From the NCBI GenBank assembly GCA_028023455.1, contig JAQFVV010000278.1:250001-314000 (forward strand): a DNA stretch of 64,000 bases. Direction: 5' to 3'. The position numbers and the translations under genes are program-made. Below are positions 12,579 to 24,560 of this stretch, one piece after another. Position 1 is the stretch's first letter. Each line of letters opens with the position of its first letter. The stretch is from Epiperipatus broadwayi (Eukaryota; Onychophora; Udeonychophora; Euonychophora; Peripatidae). The notes below the pieces were generated by a model. The model saw nothing but the letters and a program-made list of their open reading frames with translations. It was not told the origin of the DNA and searched no databases.

Positions 12579-13530
12579 ATTTAATAAATTTGTGCCTCGA
12601 TATAAGATGCATTTTTTATTTGTTACTTACATATTTATTTGCATTTTTGGTGCAGAAAACCATCTTCAAAAGATGTTAAAATGAGATTACATTAAAGCAT
12701 TCAATACACAATTAAAATTTACTTGCACTTCCCTCAAAATACATTTTGCTGAACTCTGTTGGATATTTGGTTCATCACTCAGTCTGTGCTATAAATAAAC
12801 CATACCTTTTTTATTTTTTGTTTTCTAACATTCTTTTTATAGCAAATTATTTTTGCATTTTTGGGGGTCAAAATTATGATCAAACATTCTTTCATAATTC
12901 AAAAGCATGGATGCTATTGCAGCATCCTCTTTGGCTCTGATCCTTAGATATACAATCTGTTATGCTCTTTTGATAAGATTTTTCTTAACTCTTCATAGTA
13001 GATATATGAGAAAATTGGATTTTGGCATTTAATCATGTATACTATTGGTGGACAATGAATCAATACATTTTTATTGTTAATTAATATTTAGTTCAAAGTG
13101 AAAGAAAAGTTAAAATAATAGATTTAAAACACCATAAAATGAAACAAATACAAAATGAGGTGTATGTGATTTTATGACTTTTTCATTGCATTTTTATAAA
13201 CAAGCTGAGTAAAAAAAAACTTAAGAAAGATGTTTTAAATTTGATAAAAACATCCGCTAATGGTGTGAATAAAATAATGATGGCCAGATGTCAGATTGTA
13301 CAGACTATCAAGGTTTGTAAAGACTGTAAGTCTATTGCCATGATGCCTCCAAGCTTTCAATATCTTAATGCTGATATCATACTCATAGCAACGACTAGTG
13401 GATGACAGGGTCATGAGCAAGATATATAATAAAACTTTTAATATATGCTTTTGTTATTCAGTGTTCCTAGTGCTTATATCAATTTCGAGTGTGTAGGAAA
13501 AGTTAACCAGTGTCTATATAGAATTACAAA
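12579..13530. other. AT-rich DNA, no feature recognised
   Basis: Open frames at 12746-12940 (+) and 13235-13420 (-) have no recognisable motif. Confidence 0.5.
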
Positions 13531-13531
13531 G

Positions 13532-14029
13532 CATCATTAATACATTGTACAGGCTTAAACCTGTATTAATATATGTAATATGTGCAGGATTCGAACTCAG
13601 ACTTTCACATGACCCACTATTCTCAGTACCATCTCATATTGCTGACCCACCTAATCACACACATGTTGAAAAGATAAATAATCACCAATATATGTATTTC
13701 ATGTGAAACCAGCAATCATCAGTTGGTCTAGATTACTATCCTCACTCATATATATAATCAGCGCTCAGCTTTATATTAAGATAGTCAATCTTCATACTTT
13801 AATGGAGAGGCTTCAAACTATTCCAACTCACAACTCTTCAGCCTTCCATTTCATTGAAAATCTGATGGTGGAACATTCAAAGCCCTTATTAGTGCCAAGG
13901 TTCGCATGAAATATGTATATTGGTGATTATTTATCTTTTCAACATGTGTGTGATTAGGTGGGTCAGCAATATGAGATGGCACTGAGAGTAGTGGGTCGTG
14001 TAAAAGTCTGAGTTCGAAAACATCATTAA
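13532..14029 (-). mobile_element. Hammerhead/B-box repeat family, foldback copy with TSD
   Basis: CATCATTAA flanks both sides (13532-13540 and 14021-14029; 12 bases with one mismatch if extended left). About 13588-13706 recurs inverted at about 13903-14020, so the element is two head-to-head copies, one nearly complete and one truncated near the GAAA of the hammerhead. On the minus strand GAGTTCGAATCC, a near-perfect Pol III B-box, lies at about 13587-13598. The frame at 13703-13909 is not called as coding. Confidence 0.75.
13684..13727 (-). ncRNA. Hammerhead ribozyme-like motif (type I, minimal stem III)
   Basis: Read 5'->3' on the minus strand: stem I strand ACCAA; core CTGATGA (13716-13722, intact); a stem II region TTGCTGGTTTCACAT, weakened here (copy 1 has a full 5-bp stem); GAAA (13697-13700); stem III ATA-CA-TAT; cleavage-site base A; stem I strand TTGGT pairing perfectly with ACCAA. 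All invariant core bases appear present. The weak point is stem II. Activity is not shown. Confidence 0.6.
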
Positions 14030-16618
14030 GTAAAAATTTTCAAAAATATAAAATTATACTAATAAAAGATCCATGTGTCACTTGTAGGTAATAAATTGGG
14101 CAAAGTATATACAATTAATTTACTTGTGCTAGTTATATTCCTATATTGAAATATTCTACTTTTTAAAAAAAATAGAAAATGGTTGCTATGTTCTTTCAAT
14201 ATCAATATACATATTTCATCTGAAGTGAAATTTAATAAATATTTTTCTCTTATTATATGGAGTCATTTGAGTTTTATGAATGTTGATAAAACAAGAATAC
14301 TTCTGCCCACTAATGCCATCTCAATGAAGGCCTGAGTATCAGTAATAACCATATGCTGATGCATTAAATTCTCATTCACAGAATGGGTCTTAGATTCTGC
14401 TTATTAATAAAAATTTTAATTCAAAACTTTACAATACTTTATGCATTCCACAAATCGTATTTATCTCTGCTGACTATCCAAATTAAAATTGTAAGTTCTG
14501 AATGCTTTAATCTTTAAAAAACTATCATATCTGAATAATTATAAATATTAGACTCTGAGTAATTACATATTTTGATACTTTGAGTTCTTTGTTAACAGTT
14601 GATATGTTTTTCTTGATGGTGGGTCAGTTTGTCAAGTTTCCAGAAAATGCTCTAGCTATAGGGATTTAAATGATCTATTATTTGCTATGGACTGATTACT
14701 TATGTTTATTATAGATGGTATTGCAATAGAATGTTGGTCTTGTTTTTTTTTATATATTGTGAAAAGTAATGAATTAAGTAATTTGTTGTTGTTTCTGCAT
14801 GTTAATGCTGCATTCAAAACATTAAGAATATTCTGCAGTCATCATTTGAATATACAGTTATCAGCTTGCCATGAATCAAGAAGCATGAAAATAAAATGCC
14901 TATTTTTGCTTTTGACAGTTCAAATTAAAAATTCTACCATTATTTGTATACTGTATATTAGTACCTCCTTTATGAAGTTGCTTCTACATTGTTCCAAAAA
15001 ACAATGTTATAGAAATAGAACATAAACACAAACAAGCACACAACTATGTTCAACATTAGTTCTTTTTTGATTCCCTAATAATTTATATAATGATATAGTG
15101 GCCAAGTCTGATACTCAAAGGCCATGGATTACAATTCAATTATATCACCTCTGGTGCACCATTTTGTTTATAAACTCTCATAACTAAAACCATTTTTATT
15201 TCAGTTGATTTTGATTTTCTACCAGCATGAGTATTTTTCTCCTTACATTGTATTTTGTAGAAATTGTATAAATCAAATAAACTTCAAAGAAAAAATATTT
15301 ATTTAAAATATTGCCATAAAACTGTTAAATTATACTTATCCAGTATTTTTATTTACTCAATGAAACTAAAATATAACTAACTTTTGCACATCAAATGTTT
15401 TTTTTTTTTTCATTTTTATGCTATATGATGATAACAGTATCTATAGTGATGTTTACTTTATAAAACCACATTGAGTTTCAATATTCATTTACATGAGATC
15501 AGATGCATATTATTCAACAAAAGACATGAGAGCATTGCAGCATGAATGGAGGATGATGATAGTCCAGACTGCAGCTTTTTTATCCTTTTCTTTTTTACAT
15601 GGAGCAATAAAAATATGATTAAAATCACAGGTTTTCATGTTTGTAAGAAGTTCAATAGTAATAAATCTTTTGTATGACCACTATATTTTAAAACTTTTAC
15701 AGTTATATCATCGGAACTTGCATAATTTTTATGACTACTGTTTTAACTATTGGGCTGGATTATTTTGCCCAAATATGACTGTATATGTACAAAAGTAAGA
15801 TCGTTAAAGGTCATCATATAATTTTTTTATAATGATTAAAAATATTTATTTGTATTAGCCATGAAATGTCTATTGATTTAATAGAATTATATAATATGTT
15901 TGCAGTCTGTATTTTATTTTCAATCCAACAACAAAAACATATAAAATGATCACCATGACAATTAACATTTTTGCAGTTGTAATTCATCAGCCATTTTAAG
16001 TCTTCTCCTTTGTTGTGAATGTTCTGCCTTTATATATTCATATTGCTTATGAATCTCCATATGGAGCTTATTATTTTGTCAAACTGAGATACCATGTTTG
16101 TTTTAATCAATAAACATCACATGATTACCATGATACATAATATGTATAGAGAGGTTTGCTTGTTTTACTCAACTCAGTAATGATAGAACCGTAGTCAAAG
16201 ATCAGTCCAGATCATTTCACAAAATAATGACTATTTCAGAAGTTACACAGATTTGTCACAAGATGTAGAAATACATATAGAATACAAGAATATGATATAT
16301 GTAAGCATATTTGTGTTTGAAGAATTTGATTGTGTAGTTGATATAAATTTTCAAAACAATAGATTCATAAGAAATAATTCATGGATTAATATGACAAGGG
16401 AATAAAAATACATGGAGATGATTAATATTCTCTATGCTTTGTAGATGATGTCGAAAATAATGCTTCAAAGCCACAGAAATGTTATGAGAGATATCACATA
16501 AAAGCAAATAAAAAATAAAAAAGACTAAAGTAATGTTCATTGATTTTTTTAAAAGAACGAACAAAATAAAAATTCATATTCATAAATTAGAACAACTACA
16601 AATACTATGATCAGATTA
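14030..16618. other. AT-rich DNA, no clear feature
   Basis: Nothing coding was recognised; the 107-codon frame at 14702-15025 has no motif. About 16100-16125 (AATAAACATCACATGAT) resembles part of the palindrome arm at 17030-17101, so an old fragment of that family may lie at about 16080-16180. Confidence 0.45.
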
Positions 16619-16745
16619 TTAATTTAAACATAAACAGGCAAAACTCACTATATATATATATTGCCACACACAGCAAGCTAGAGTAATCAATGGATGCCAG
16701 AAGGCTTGTGCATAAAATCCCCATCTAGTGCCTACTCATCCAATA

Positions 16746-16787
16746 TCCCCAGACTAGTTTCTGGCTTATGGCCTTCATCAGTGAGAA
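16746..16787 (-). ncRNA. Hammerhead ribozyme-like motif, core intact
   Basis: Minus strand in order: stem I strand TTCTCA; CTGATGA (16775-16781); stem II A-GGC-CATAA-GCC-A (three G-C pairs above an A/A mismatch); GAAAC (16757-16761); loop TA; GTC cleavage triplet; stem I strand TGGGGA, which pairs with TTCTCA over six positions including two G-U. Every invariant core base of a type I hammerhead with a 2-bp stem III is present. The basal A/A in stem II is the main doubt. Confidence 0.65.
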
Positions 16788-17029
16788 GCCTTGGATCTGA
16801 GAGCACTGCATCTAGATCTTAGGATCTAATGAAACCCTCCAGCAACCACCTTTTATCTCCATTTAACTACAAAGAGTCTTAAACTGAAAACACCTTAAGG
16901 TTTTCAAACCAAGCCCATTAGCTTATATAGTCATATGGGTCTGAACCAAGTTCAGTACCCATACATTTTGGTGTCTTTGGTTCTTTAATAACCATAGCCA
17001 CCACAATCCTATTAGGCAGGATTGGTTTT

Positions 17030-17176
17030 AAGCCAATAAACATCACATGATCACCTCCTCTTATGCTTGTGTATAACTGTTGTTAAAACAGGCAAAACTC
17101 ATAGTGAGTTTTGCCTGTTTTAACAACAGTTATACACAAGCATAAGAGGAGGTGATCATGTGATGTTTATTGGCTT
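17030..17176. repeat. Perfect 72-bp palindrome with 3-base centre
   Basis: 17030-17101 and 17105-17176 are exact reverse complements around the centre TAG. The arm begins AAGCCAATAAACATCAC and ends GGCAAAACTCA. Zero mismatches in 72 bp contrasts with the older inverted arms elsewhere, so it is very recent, maintained by conversion, or an assembly artefact. The right TSD starts within the last two bases of the right arm. Confidence 0.95.
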
Positions 17177-17239
17177 AATTTAAACAAAATGAATAAAAAT
17201 AATTATAGAATTAAATATGAATGTTTTTTTTTTCTAGAA

Positions 17240-17690
17240 ACAATAGTAAAAAGAAATATGCTTATGTGTTTGAAAATATGTTTGTAGTATATGTTTTCTA
17301 CTTGTGACATATATGATCTTCTATTTGATGACTTACAGAAAAGCATTGCTAAGACTGCACTCAATAATAAATGAAGAAATGTATTTTGGGAGTAACATGA
17401 AGACTGTCAAAATAAATTACTTGGATAGAAAATCAACAGCATCGTTAATTTTATTTTGAAATAAATAAATAACTAAAATGAAGCTGGAGTAAACATTATA
17501 CTAAAAAAATTGATAATGGATGACAACTGAAATTTTAAACTCGATTGTAACACAGAGTAAAAGATATATATGAAGAAAAACATATAAAATGAATGGATGA
17601 AATCAAAATGTTTATTGGTTTAATGCACAGAAGAGATTATATATCAGTGAAACTAGTTTGAATGTTATAAGAGAGTCATTCCGTAGGAAT
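17240..17690 (+). pseudogene. Degenerate RTE-type LINE 3' region
   Basis: The frame near 17331-17415 reads LTEKHC, stop, DCTQ, two stops, then MKKCILGVT, stop, RLSK. This is the decayed form of the LTxK...QRxMERxMLGVSxRD block. A later block reads KWMDEIKMF (about 17590-17620), matching the RWxDEI block. Same family type as 85-620 and 63286-63640. Confidence 0.6.
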
Positions 17691-17811
17691 AAATATTAGT
17701 TAAAATAATGATGATGATGATTAACCTATTCATTTGTAACATAAATCCTTACACAAGTGATAATGCCTAATATTCCCATTATATTACATTTGTAGTACAA
17801 GCTAAAAAACA

Positions 17812-18070
17812 CTCAACACTTAGATAATCTCAATGTCAATAACAATCAACAATTTCAAGCTGTTGTCAAGGCAACCTCATTTTAACAATAAATATATAAG
17901 ATCACAAAAATTAAATATAACTAATAATCCTATCTATTTATGTTTACTCATAATAAAACCACGCACTAATGAATGCATCTAATATACTTACTATAAACTT
18001 GTAGACTAATTACGCATGTTTTTGAAGAATGCTGGGAATCCTTGTTTATAATTATATAACTTGTAAACTA
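17812..18070 (+). repeat. Interspersed repeat related to the 40.2-41.7 kb region
   Basis: Contains AATCTCAATGTCAATAACAATCA and TGTTGTCAAGGCAACC blocks that recur, diverged, at 40243-40340 (+) and on the minus strand through 40730-41640. Family unknown; no coding capacity. Confidence 0.5.
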
Positions 18071-18715
18071 AAATTAATTTATTCACTAAATAAATAAAAA
18101 AAATGGTTTTTTTTTTATCTTTGAATCAATACGTATATTTTAAAATATTCTATTGATATACAAACATTTATATTTAGATTAAAATTTTTCAGCAAAATAT
18201 TAAATACTTTTTAATTTTATTTGTAACTTTCTATATAAATATATTAGAATATTTTTTTTCCATTTTTCAAAAGAAAATGAAAAACATATCATATAAACTA
18301 AATTGTAAAGATTTTAATTTACAATGATATTTTCCCACCTGTAATAATAAAATGTAACATTTTCTCTCTCCAACAAAATGGGTTTTATTCATCTTAATAA
18401 AATTCAATAAATGGTTTTGTAATATAAATATTTTAATAACTTATAAAGTTAAAATAGGAATTTTATTTTCTATTTAAAAATTATTTGAATTTGCGGAGTT
18501 TAATAATAAATTACTCAAAAATGTGGGTTGCTGGATATAAAATTTCTATTAACACAACTATTGAATTTATGAATTTTATTCCCATTAAAACTAAAAATGG
18601 TTTTAAGCTATGATTTAATTTATTTTAATTAAATGCTAAAGCGATTAAAGCAATCATATATATATATATCTGTGATAAATGTTCATTTAGAAATGTTTTT
18701 TCCCCATGTGCCAAT
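18071..18715. other. AT-rich DNA, no feature recognised
   Basis: Extremely AT-rich; (TA)n at about 18657-18669. Confidence 0.5.
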
Positions 18716-18787
18716 GCGTTGACAGGGAAGTGAATCCGGGCCAGCTGCTCGGAAGGCAGATTATGCTAACTACAAGGTCACCAACGC
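18716..18787 (-). mobile_element. tRNA-derived SINE, minus copy
   Basis: The minus strand runs from GCGTTGGTGACCTTGTAG (A-box region) through TGGCCCGGATTCACTTCCC (B-box region) to CAACGC. Its ends can re-form an acceptor-like stem (GCGTTGG / TCAACGC). Same family as the plus copy 73 bases further on. Confidence 0.8.
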
Positions 18788-18844
18788 TTGACTATTTAGA
18801 AGTAATTTAATATTAATTTTGCAGATTATATCAAAATTATTATT

Positions 18845-18971
18845 AAAAGCAGTATTCTCCGGTCAAGCGTTGGTGGCCTAGCGGTTAGCATATCTGTCTT
18901 CCAAGCAGCTGGCCCGGGTTCACTTCCCGGTCACCGCTTTGACATATGAAAAAAAAAAGCAGTATTCTCTT
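18845..18971 (+). mobile_element. Young tRNA-derived SINE with 15-bp TSD
   Basis: The 15-base repeat AAAAGCAGTATTCTC (18845-18859 and 18957-18971) bounds the insert. The tRNA-like body (18867-18937) has A-box TGGCCTAGCGG and B-box GGTTCACTTCC. It is followed by TTTGACATATG and an A run, so the SINE is essentially tRNA plus a short tail. The exact TSD and consensus-like boxes make this the freshest SINE in the window. With the opposite copy at 18716-18787 it could fold a transcript into a hairpin. Confidence 0.9.
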
Positions 18972-20122
18972 TTTATTCTTAATTTTCCAATACGTCCATC
19001 CAATAAACTACAGTTCATTTTAAAATTCGTTTTTTTTTCTTTTTTTTTATGTAAAAAAACCAACAACTCGGCAATAAATTTTTAGTAAGTTTCTTATTTA
19101 TTTGAAGTAAACATCTTGATTTTGAAATAAAAAATAAAAAAAGACAACATAATATCATAAACGAATTGTATGTGTTACCAATAGCTTTTTTTTTTTTTTG
19201 GAATGCCGATAAGTACAGGTAGATGATAACAAACATTAACAGTTTGAGGAAATAAAGTATAAGTATAATAAAACCAATAGATTTTAATGGAGAATTAAAA
19301 GTAATAGATAATTAACAAAGAACAAGAAATCAAAATAAGAAGATTCTTAAAGTTGTATCATTTTAATAAATATTCAGTAAGATAATGGTGAATTGGTATT
19401 GTTAAAACAGTGAAAAAGGTCATGATGTTTGTACTTTGAGAGACAAAAGAGAAAGTGAGATAAAACAAAAAGTGATGAGCAGAAAAGACAATATCTAAGT
19501 AATCATAAATTTTATTTTTTTAAAAAGATAAAATAGATGTAATTTTGGAAAAGCAAATGATAATTAGCATTACACTGTATTATGATGATTGGATAGTAAA
19601 GTTAGAAAATAAATGGTTGATGTCTGTTGAAAAGAAAAAGATAATTACAAAAATTGAAATATGAAAAAAAAAAAAAATTAAATAACGTAAGAGAATTAAA
19701 TTACATAACAATATAAGAAATAAAAAAAAAAATGTATTTAGTGGGAAAAAAATCCACTAAAAGTAAAAACTGAAGAAAAGAATAAGATTAAACAACAAAG
19801 CAGCAAAACATATAAATAACAAAGGAAAATTTAATTTTAAGGGCTTTGAACTAAATTAGGTATAGAACAGATCTGAGATTAAATTTATTAGTAGTTTAAT
19901 GTAGATATCATTATCAGATTTACTTTCTTCTATTCAAGGATTTATATGCGCTAAAATCTTTGTCCATACTAATACACAATTATAAGTGAATATGCAAGTA
20001 CATATATAATTTATATAATAATATAGGTACAGTTACATATGATGTTTGGATAGCCATTTATGTAGAATTGAGTAATTGGTTGCAAAGATTCTGGGATCTA
20101 AACTCAATAAAGCAATAAGAAA
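18972..20122. other. AT-rich DNA, no feature recognised
   Basis: Only poly-A/T tracts and low-complexity sequence; the frame at 19015-19236 is T-tract-driven. Confidence 0.5.
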
Positions 20123-21918
<1,796 letters not shown>

Positions 21919-21973
21919 CCATATAATTGAATATTTATAAATACAATAATCAGATATTTTTTAAAAATTTAAC

Positions 21974-22014
21974 CCCTTAGTAGCACTTTTGACTATCTTT
22001 GTAGTCTTTGTCAA
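21974..22014 (-). ncRNA. Degenerate hammerhead-like motif left of the PLE cluster
   Basis: The minus strand reads TTGACAA, a stem II hairpin GACTA...TAGTC, AAAAG in place of GAAAG, and AGT-GCT-ACT able to form a 3-bp stem III. The same block lies at 26701-26741, also on the minus strand, where stem II is AACTA...TAGTT. The paired G-C to A-U change supports a real hairpin. The CUGANGA strand is eroded in both and I could not pair stem I. Confidence 0.35.
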
Positions 22015-22189
22015 CTAACATTTTGAAAGACTAACCTTCCTACAATTTTGTGATCTTAATGTTTGCTGCCTGCCTACTAATTAAGTCATGTTTGTATTTA
22101 TATATTAGAATAGCTTCTTTTATTTTTCTGTTGTTGTTACTTTTTTTTAATTTGCAATATTTTTAACATTGTTGTAATTGAAAATAAAA

Positions 22190-22870
22190 CTTTTAAATAC
22201 ATGAATCATTATGGTCATGAAAAATGGATGCTGAAACATTATTATCAACTTTGCAATTTTGATTCAACTTCTGAACTCTTTTTAACAACAGCAAGTGCTC
22301 TTTAGTTTTTATTTTCAATGTACATCTTGATCACCTATATATCCACTACCACATCTACATATTCATTTATAAAGGATACAATTTTGATTTATAAATAAGG
22401 TTTATCTTTAGAATTATTTATTAATTTGTTTAACGTAGGAGCAATATCACATATACCTTTATAAATCTTCCTTGTAAAATTTACTTGATCATTCAAAATG
22501 TATGGTATTGATATTCATATTTTTTATTAGTGAGAGGTTCAATATTATTAAAAATTTTATTCTTATATCTCATATTAAAATCTTTAATAACCTTATATAT
22601 GTGATTATAATTGTAACCAACATTTAACAATTCATTTGAATATATTTCAATATTTTTGCCTTTATCTGATAAATATTTGCAAAGACTATTATTTCTAAAT
22701 AAGAAAGACTTCAAACCTGCCATTTTATGTGATATTGGCACTTTTGATTTCTGTGGAACATAAGCTCTTTCTACTATTGGTTTAATGGTCATACAGTAAT
22801 CGAGTATACATTGATTTCTAGTTATTTTAAGAACAAGAAACTGAACACACATTAAATTTTCATCTGTTCT
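22190..22870 (-). pseudogene. PLE fragment: RT tail plus GIY-YIG domain
   Basis: The open frame 22852-22493 contains ITRNQCILDYCMTIKPI and KVPISHKMAGLKSFLFRN, which match the PLE RT tail (xITR...Y.xxxKP... / PISHKLAxxNSxLxR). Further left the minus strand continues through a conserved linker and a YIG tract (about 22324-22345), with frameshifts. A head-to-head partner starts at 23005. Extremely AT-rich codons fit the host DNA. Confidence 0.75.
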
Positions 22871-23004
22871 TTTTTTTCATTTTAAGCCTTTTAAATTATT
22901 TAATTCTTTGAAAAACTCTTTAATTGTATTTGTCCTAATATAATAATTTTAGTAATAATATTGATCTTCCTGCTAACAAAAAACTATAGATATCAGTATC
23001 ATAT

Positions 23005-23388
23005 ATTTTGAATGATCAAGTAAATTTTTATAAAGAAGATTTATAAAGGTATATATGATATTGCATTTTATACACCTTCTACCTTAAACAAATTAATAAA
23101 TAATTCTAAAGATAAAACCTAATTTATAAATAAAAATTGTATCATTTATAAATGGATATGTAGGTGTGGCAATGGATATATAGGTGAATTGAGATGTACA
23201 TTGAAAAAAAAACTAAAGAGCACTTGTTATTGTTAAAAAGTGTTCAGAAATCGAAACAAAATTGCAAAATAGATAATGTTTCAGCATCCATTTTTCATTA
23301 CCATAATAATTCATGTATTTGTGGTTTTAACTTTAATAACAATTCTGCTAAAATATTGAAAATTGCAAAAAAATAAAAAAAATAAGAA
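23005..23388 (+). pseudogene. PLE fragment: linker and GIY-YIG domain, inverted partner
   Basis: The plus strand reads CGNGYIGELRCTLKKK, then after a frameshift in an A run TKEHLLLLKSVQKSKQ and a further A/S-H-x-N block, ending in an A-rich tail. It matches the GIY-YIG part of the minus-strand fragment at 22190-22497, so the two form an inverted repeat of about 300-370 bases. Its 3' end runs into A-rich sequence and then a G20 run. Confidence 0.75.
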
Positions 23389-23408
23389 GGGGGGGGGGGG
23401 GGGGGGGG
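23389..23408. repeat. G20 homopolymer
   Basis: An uninterrupted run of 20 G on the plus strand, directly after the A-rich end of a PLE fragment. Striking in DNA this AT-rich; it could form a G-quadruplex and is prone to length error. Confidence 0.95.
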
Positions 23409-23499
23409 TCATATCTCCCTCACTTAGACTATCTATGACAACAAGTCGATTGAACACATTTTAAAACAAAAGATCTTATGAACACAAAAGTTGTTCTCC

Positions 23500-23880
23500 C
23501 CTGATATACACTACTCCAGGAATAATATTTCTATTAAAAATTTTCTTTGTATTATTTAATAAATTATTCAAAGTAATACCTTTTTCCAAGCAATTCTCTT
23601 ATTTCCAAACAAATTACTATTTCTACATCCAATTTTATAAGAATACAATTTAAATGGCAAAGAAATAAAATCATATTTTTCTTTATCCTTTACATCATTA
23701 CAAATATTATTATTAAATAAAATACTTTTAACATTATTATCAAAGCAACCAATACCCAAACCCAAATAATCTTTATAAAATTGACATTTCCGAAACAAAG
23801 CTACCCCACTAGAATTATTTAAACTCTTATTTCTATAACAATATTTTTTAAGCATCTACTTTATGAGATACATATTGATA
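23500..23880 (-). pseudogene. PLE fragment: segment between RT and endonuclease, inverted
   Basis: The open frame 23855-23568 and its continuation on the minus strand include the LFGNKRIAWKKG and then IIPGVVYI blocks (last near 23510-23525). TIPGVIYI-like sequence starts the plus-strand fragment at about 23950. The two halves together therefore make one element whose 5' part is flipped. Confidence 0.6.
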
Positions 23881-23934
23881 GCTATCAGGTTTAATTATAG
23901 ACCTTAACTTCTTTATTGCTAATGACTATATACA

Positions 23935-24292
23935 TAGGAAATTTTTGATAGAAAAACTATTCCTGGAGTAATATATATTATTCCTCATTTTTGTAAGAAG
24001 GTATATATAGATCAGAGTAGTTTAAGCTTAAATTAATAAATAAAGATACATAAAAGAAGAGTGAGAAATAAATATTTTAGTTCTGCTTCCTATATGCATG
24101 AAAAAGCTGCAGGTCACACCATTAATTTTGATTTAGTTAAGGTTGTCTTCTTTGAGAGAAATGAAATGAAAAGAAGAATTAAAGAATCTTTAATATTAAA
24201 TATTTATGATTCTGAAGCAATTAACTTATTTAAAAGTTATTTTAATATTAAGGGTGGATGGGATGTAAGTGGAATTGTGGGTAATGTTTAGT
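23935..24292 (+). pseudogene. PLE fragment: GIY-YIG domain, 3' part
   Basis: Reads IPGVIYIIPHFCKKVYI, a DQSS tract at the YIG position, then in the frame 24061-24291 HEKAAGHTINFDLVKVVFFE and RRIKESLILNI, ending with INLFKSYFNIKGGWDVSG. The spacing H-E...GHxxxFD...E...RRIKE...IN is that of the PLE endonuclease. No stop occurs in 24061-24291, but the upstream part is shifted. Confidence 0.7.
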
Positions 24293-24560
24293 GTAAATAT
24301 GTTGTTATTTTGTTGTTCTTTACACATGAGAAGTCTGCTTGCAGCGGTGAAACCATTGGTAGTGTTTTAGAATTTATTTTTTTGGCTAGTGTGGTTGGCT
24401 TGCAAATTTGGGATAATTTTGATTATTTATCAACTAGTTTAGCTTTATGTTTTAATGTTTACATATGTATAATATAAATAAAATGTCTGTTAATTAAAAC
24501 AAAATTGTAATCATAATAAAAATAATAAATTTAACAGCAATAAACTATTATAAACACTCT

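Larger units (their letters stand above)
16619..17186 (-). mobile_element. Hammerhead-bearing retroposon (second family) with 12-bp TSD
   Basis: TTAATTTAAACA flanks the insertion exactly (16619-16630 and 17175-17186). The 544-base element is much less AT-rich than its surroundings. It starts with AAACAGGCAAAACTCA, a motif repeated at the palindrome centre, carries a hammerhead motif on the minus strand (16746-16787), and ends in a perfect palindrome (17030-17176). Degenerate relatives lie at 32110-32580 and 33060-33185. No protein is encoded; it looks like a non-autonomous retroposon, possibly a retrozyme-like unit moved by PLE machinery (inference). Confidence 0.75.

Noticed and set aside
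13703-13909. 68-codon frame, with a similar one at 48939-49145
   Set aside because: The similarity arises because both lie in copies of the same hammerhead/B-box repeat; no selection on the frame is evident.
14702-15025. 107-codon plus-strand frame
   Set aside because: Has a start codon but no recognisable domain, no splice context and no related copy; too weak to call.
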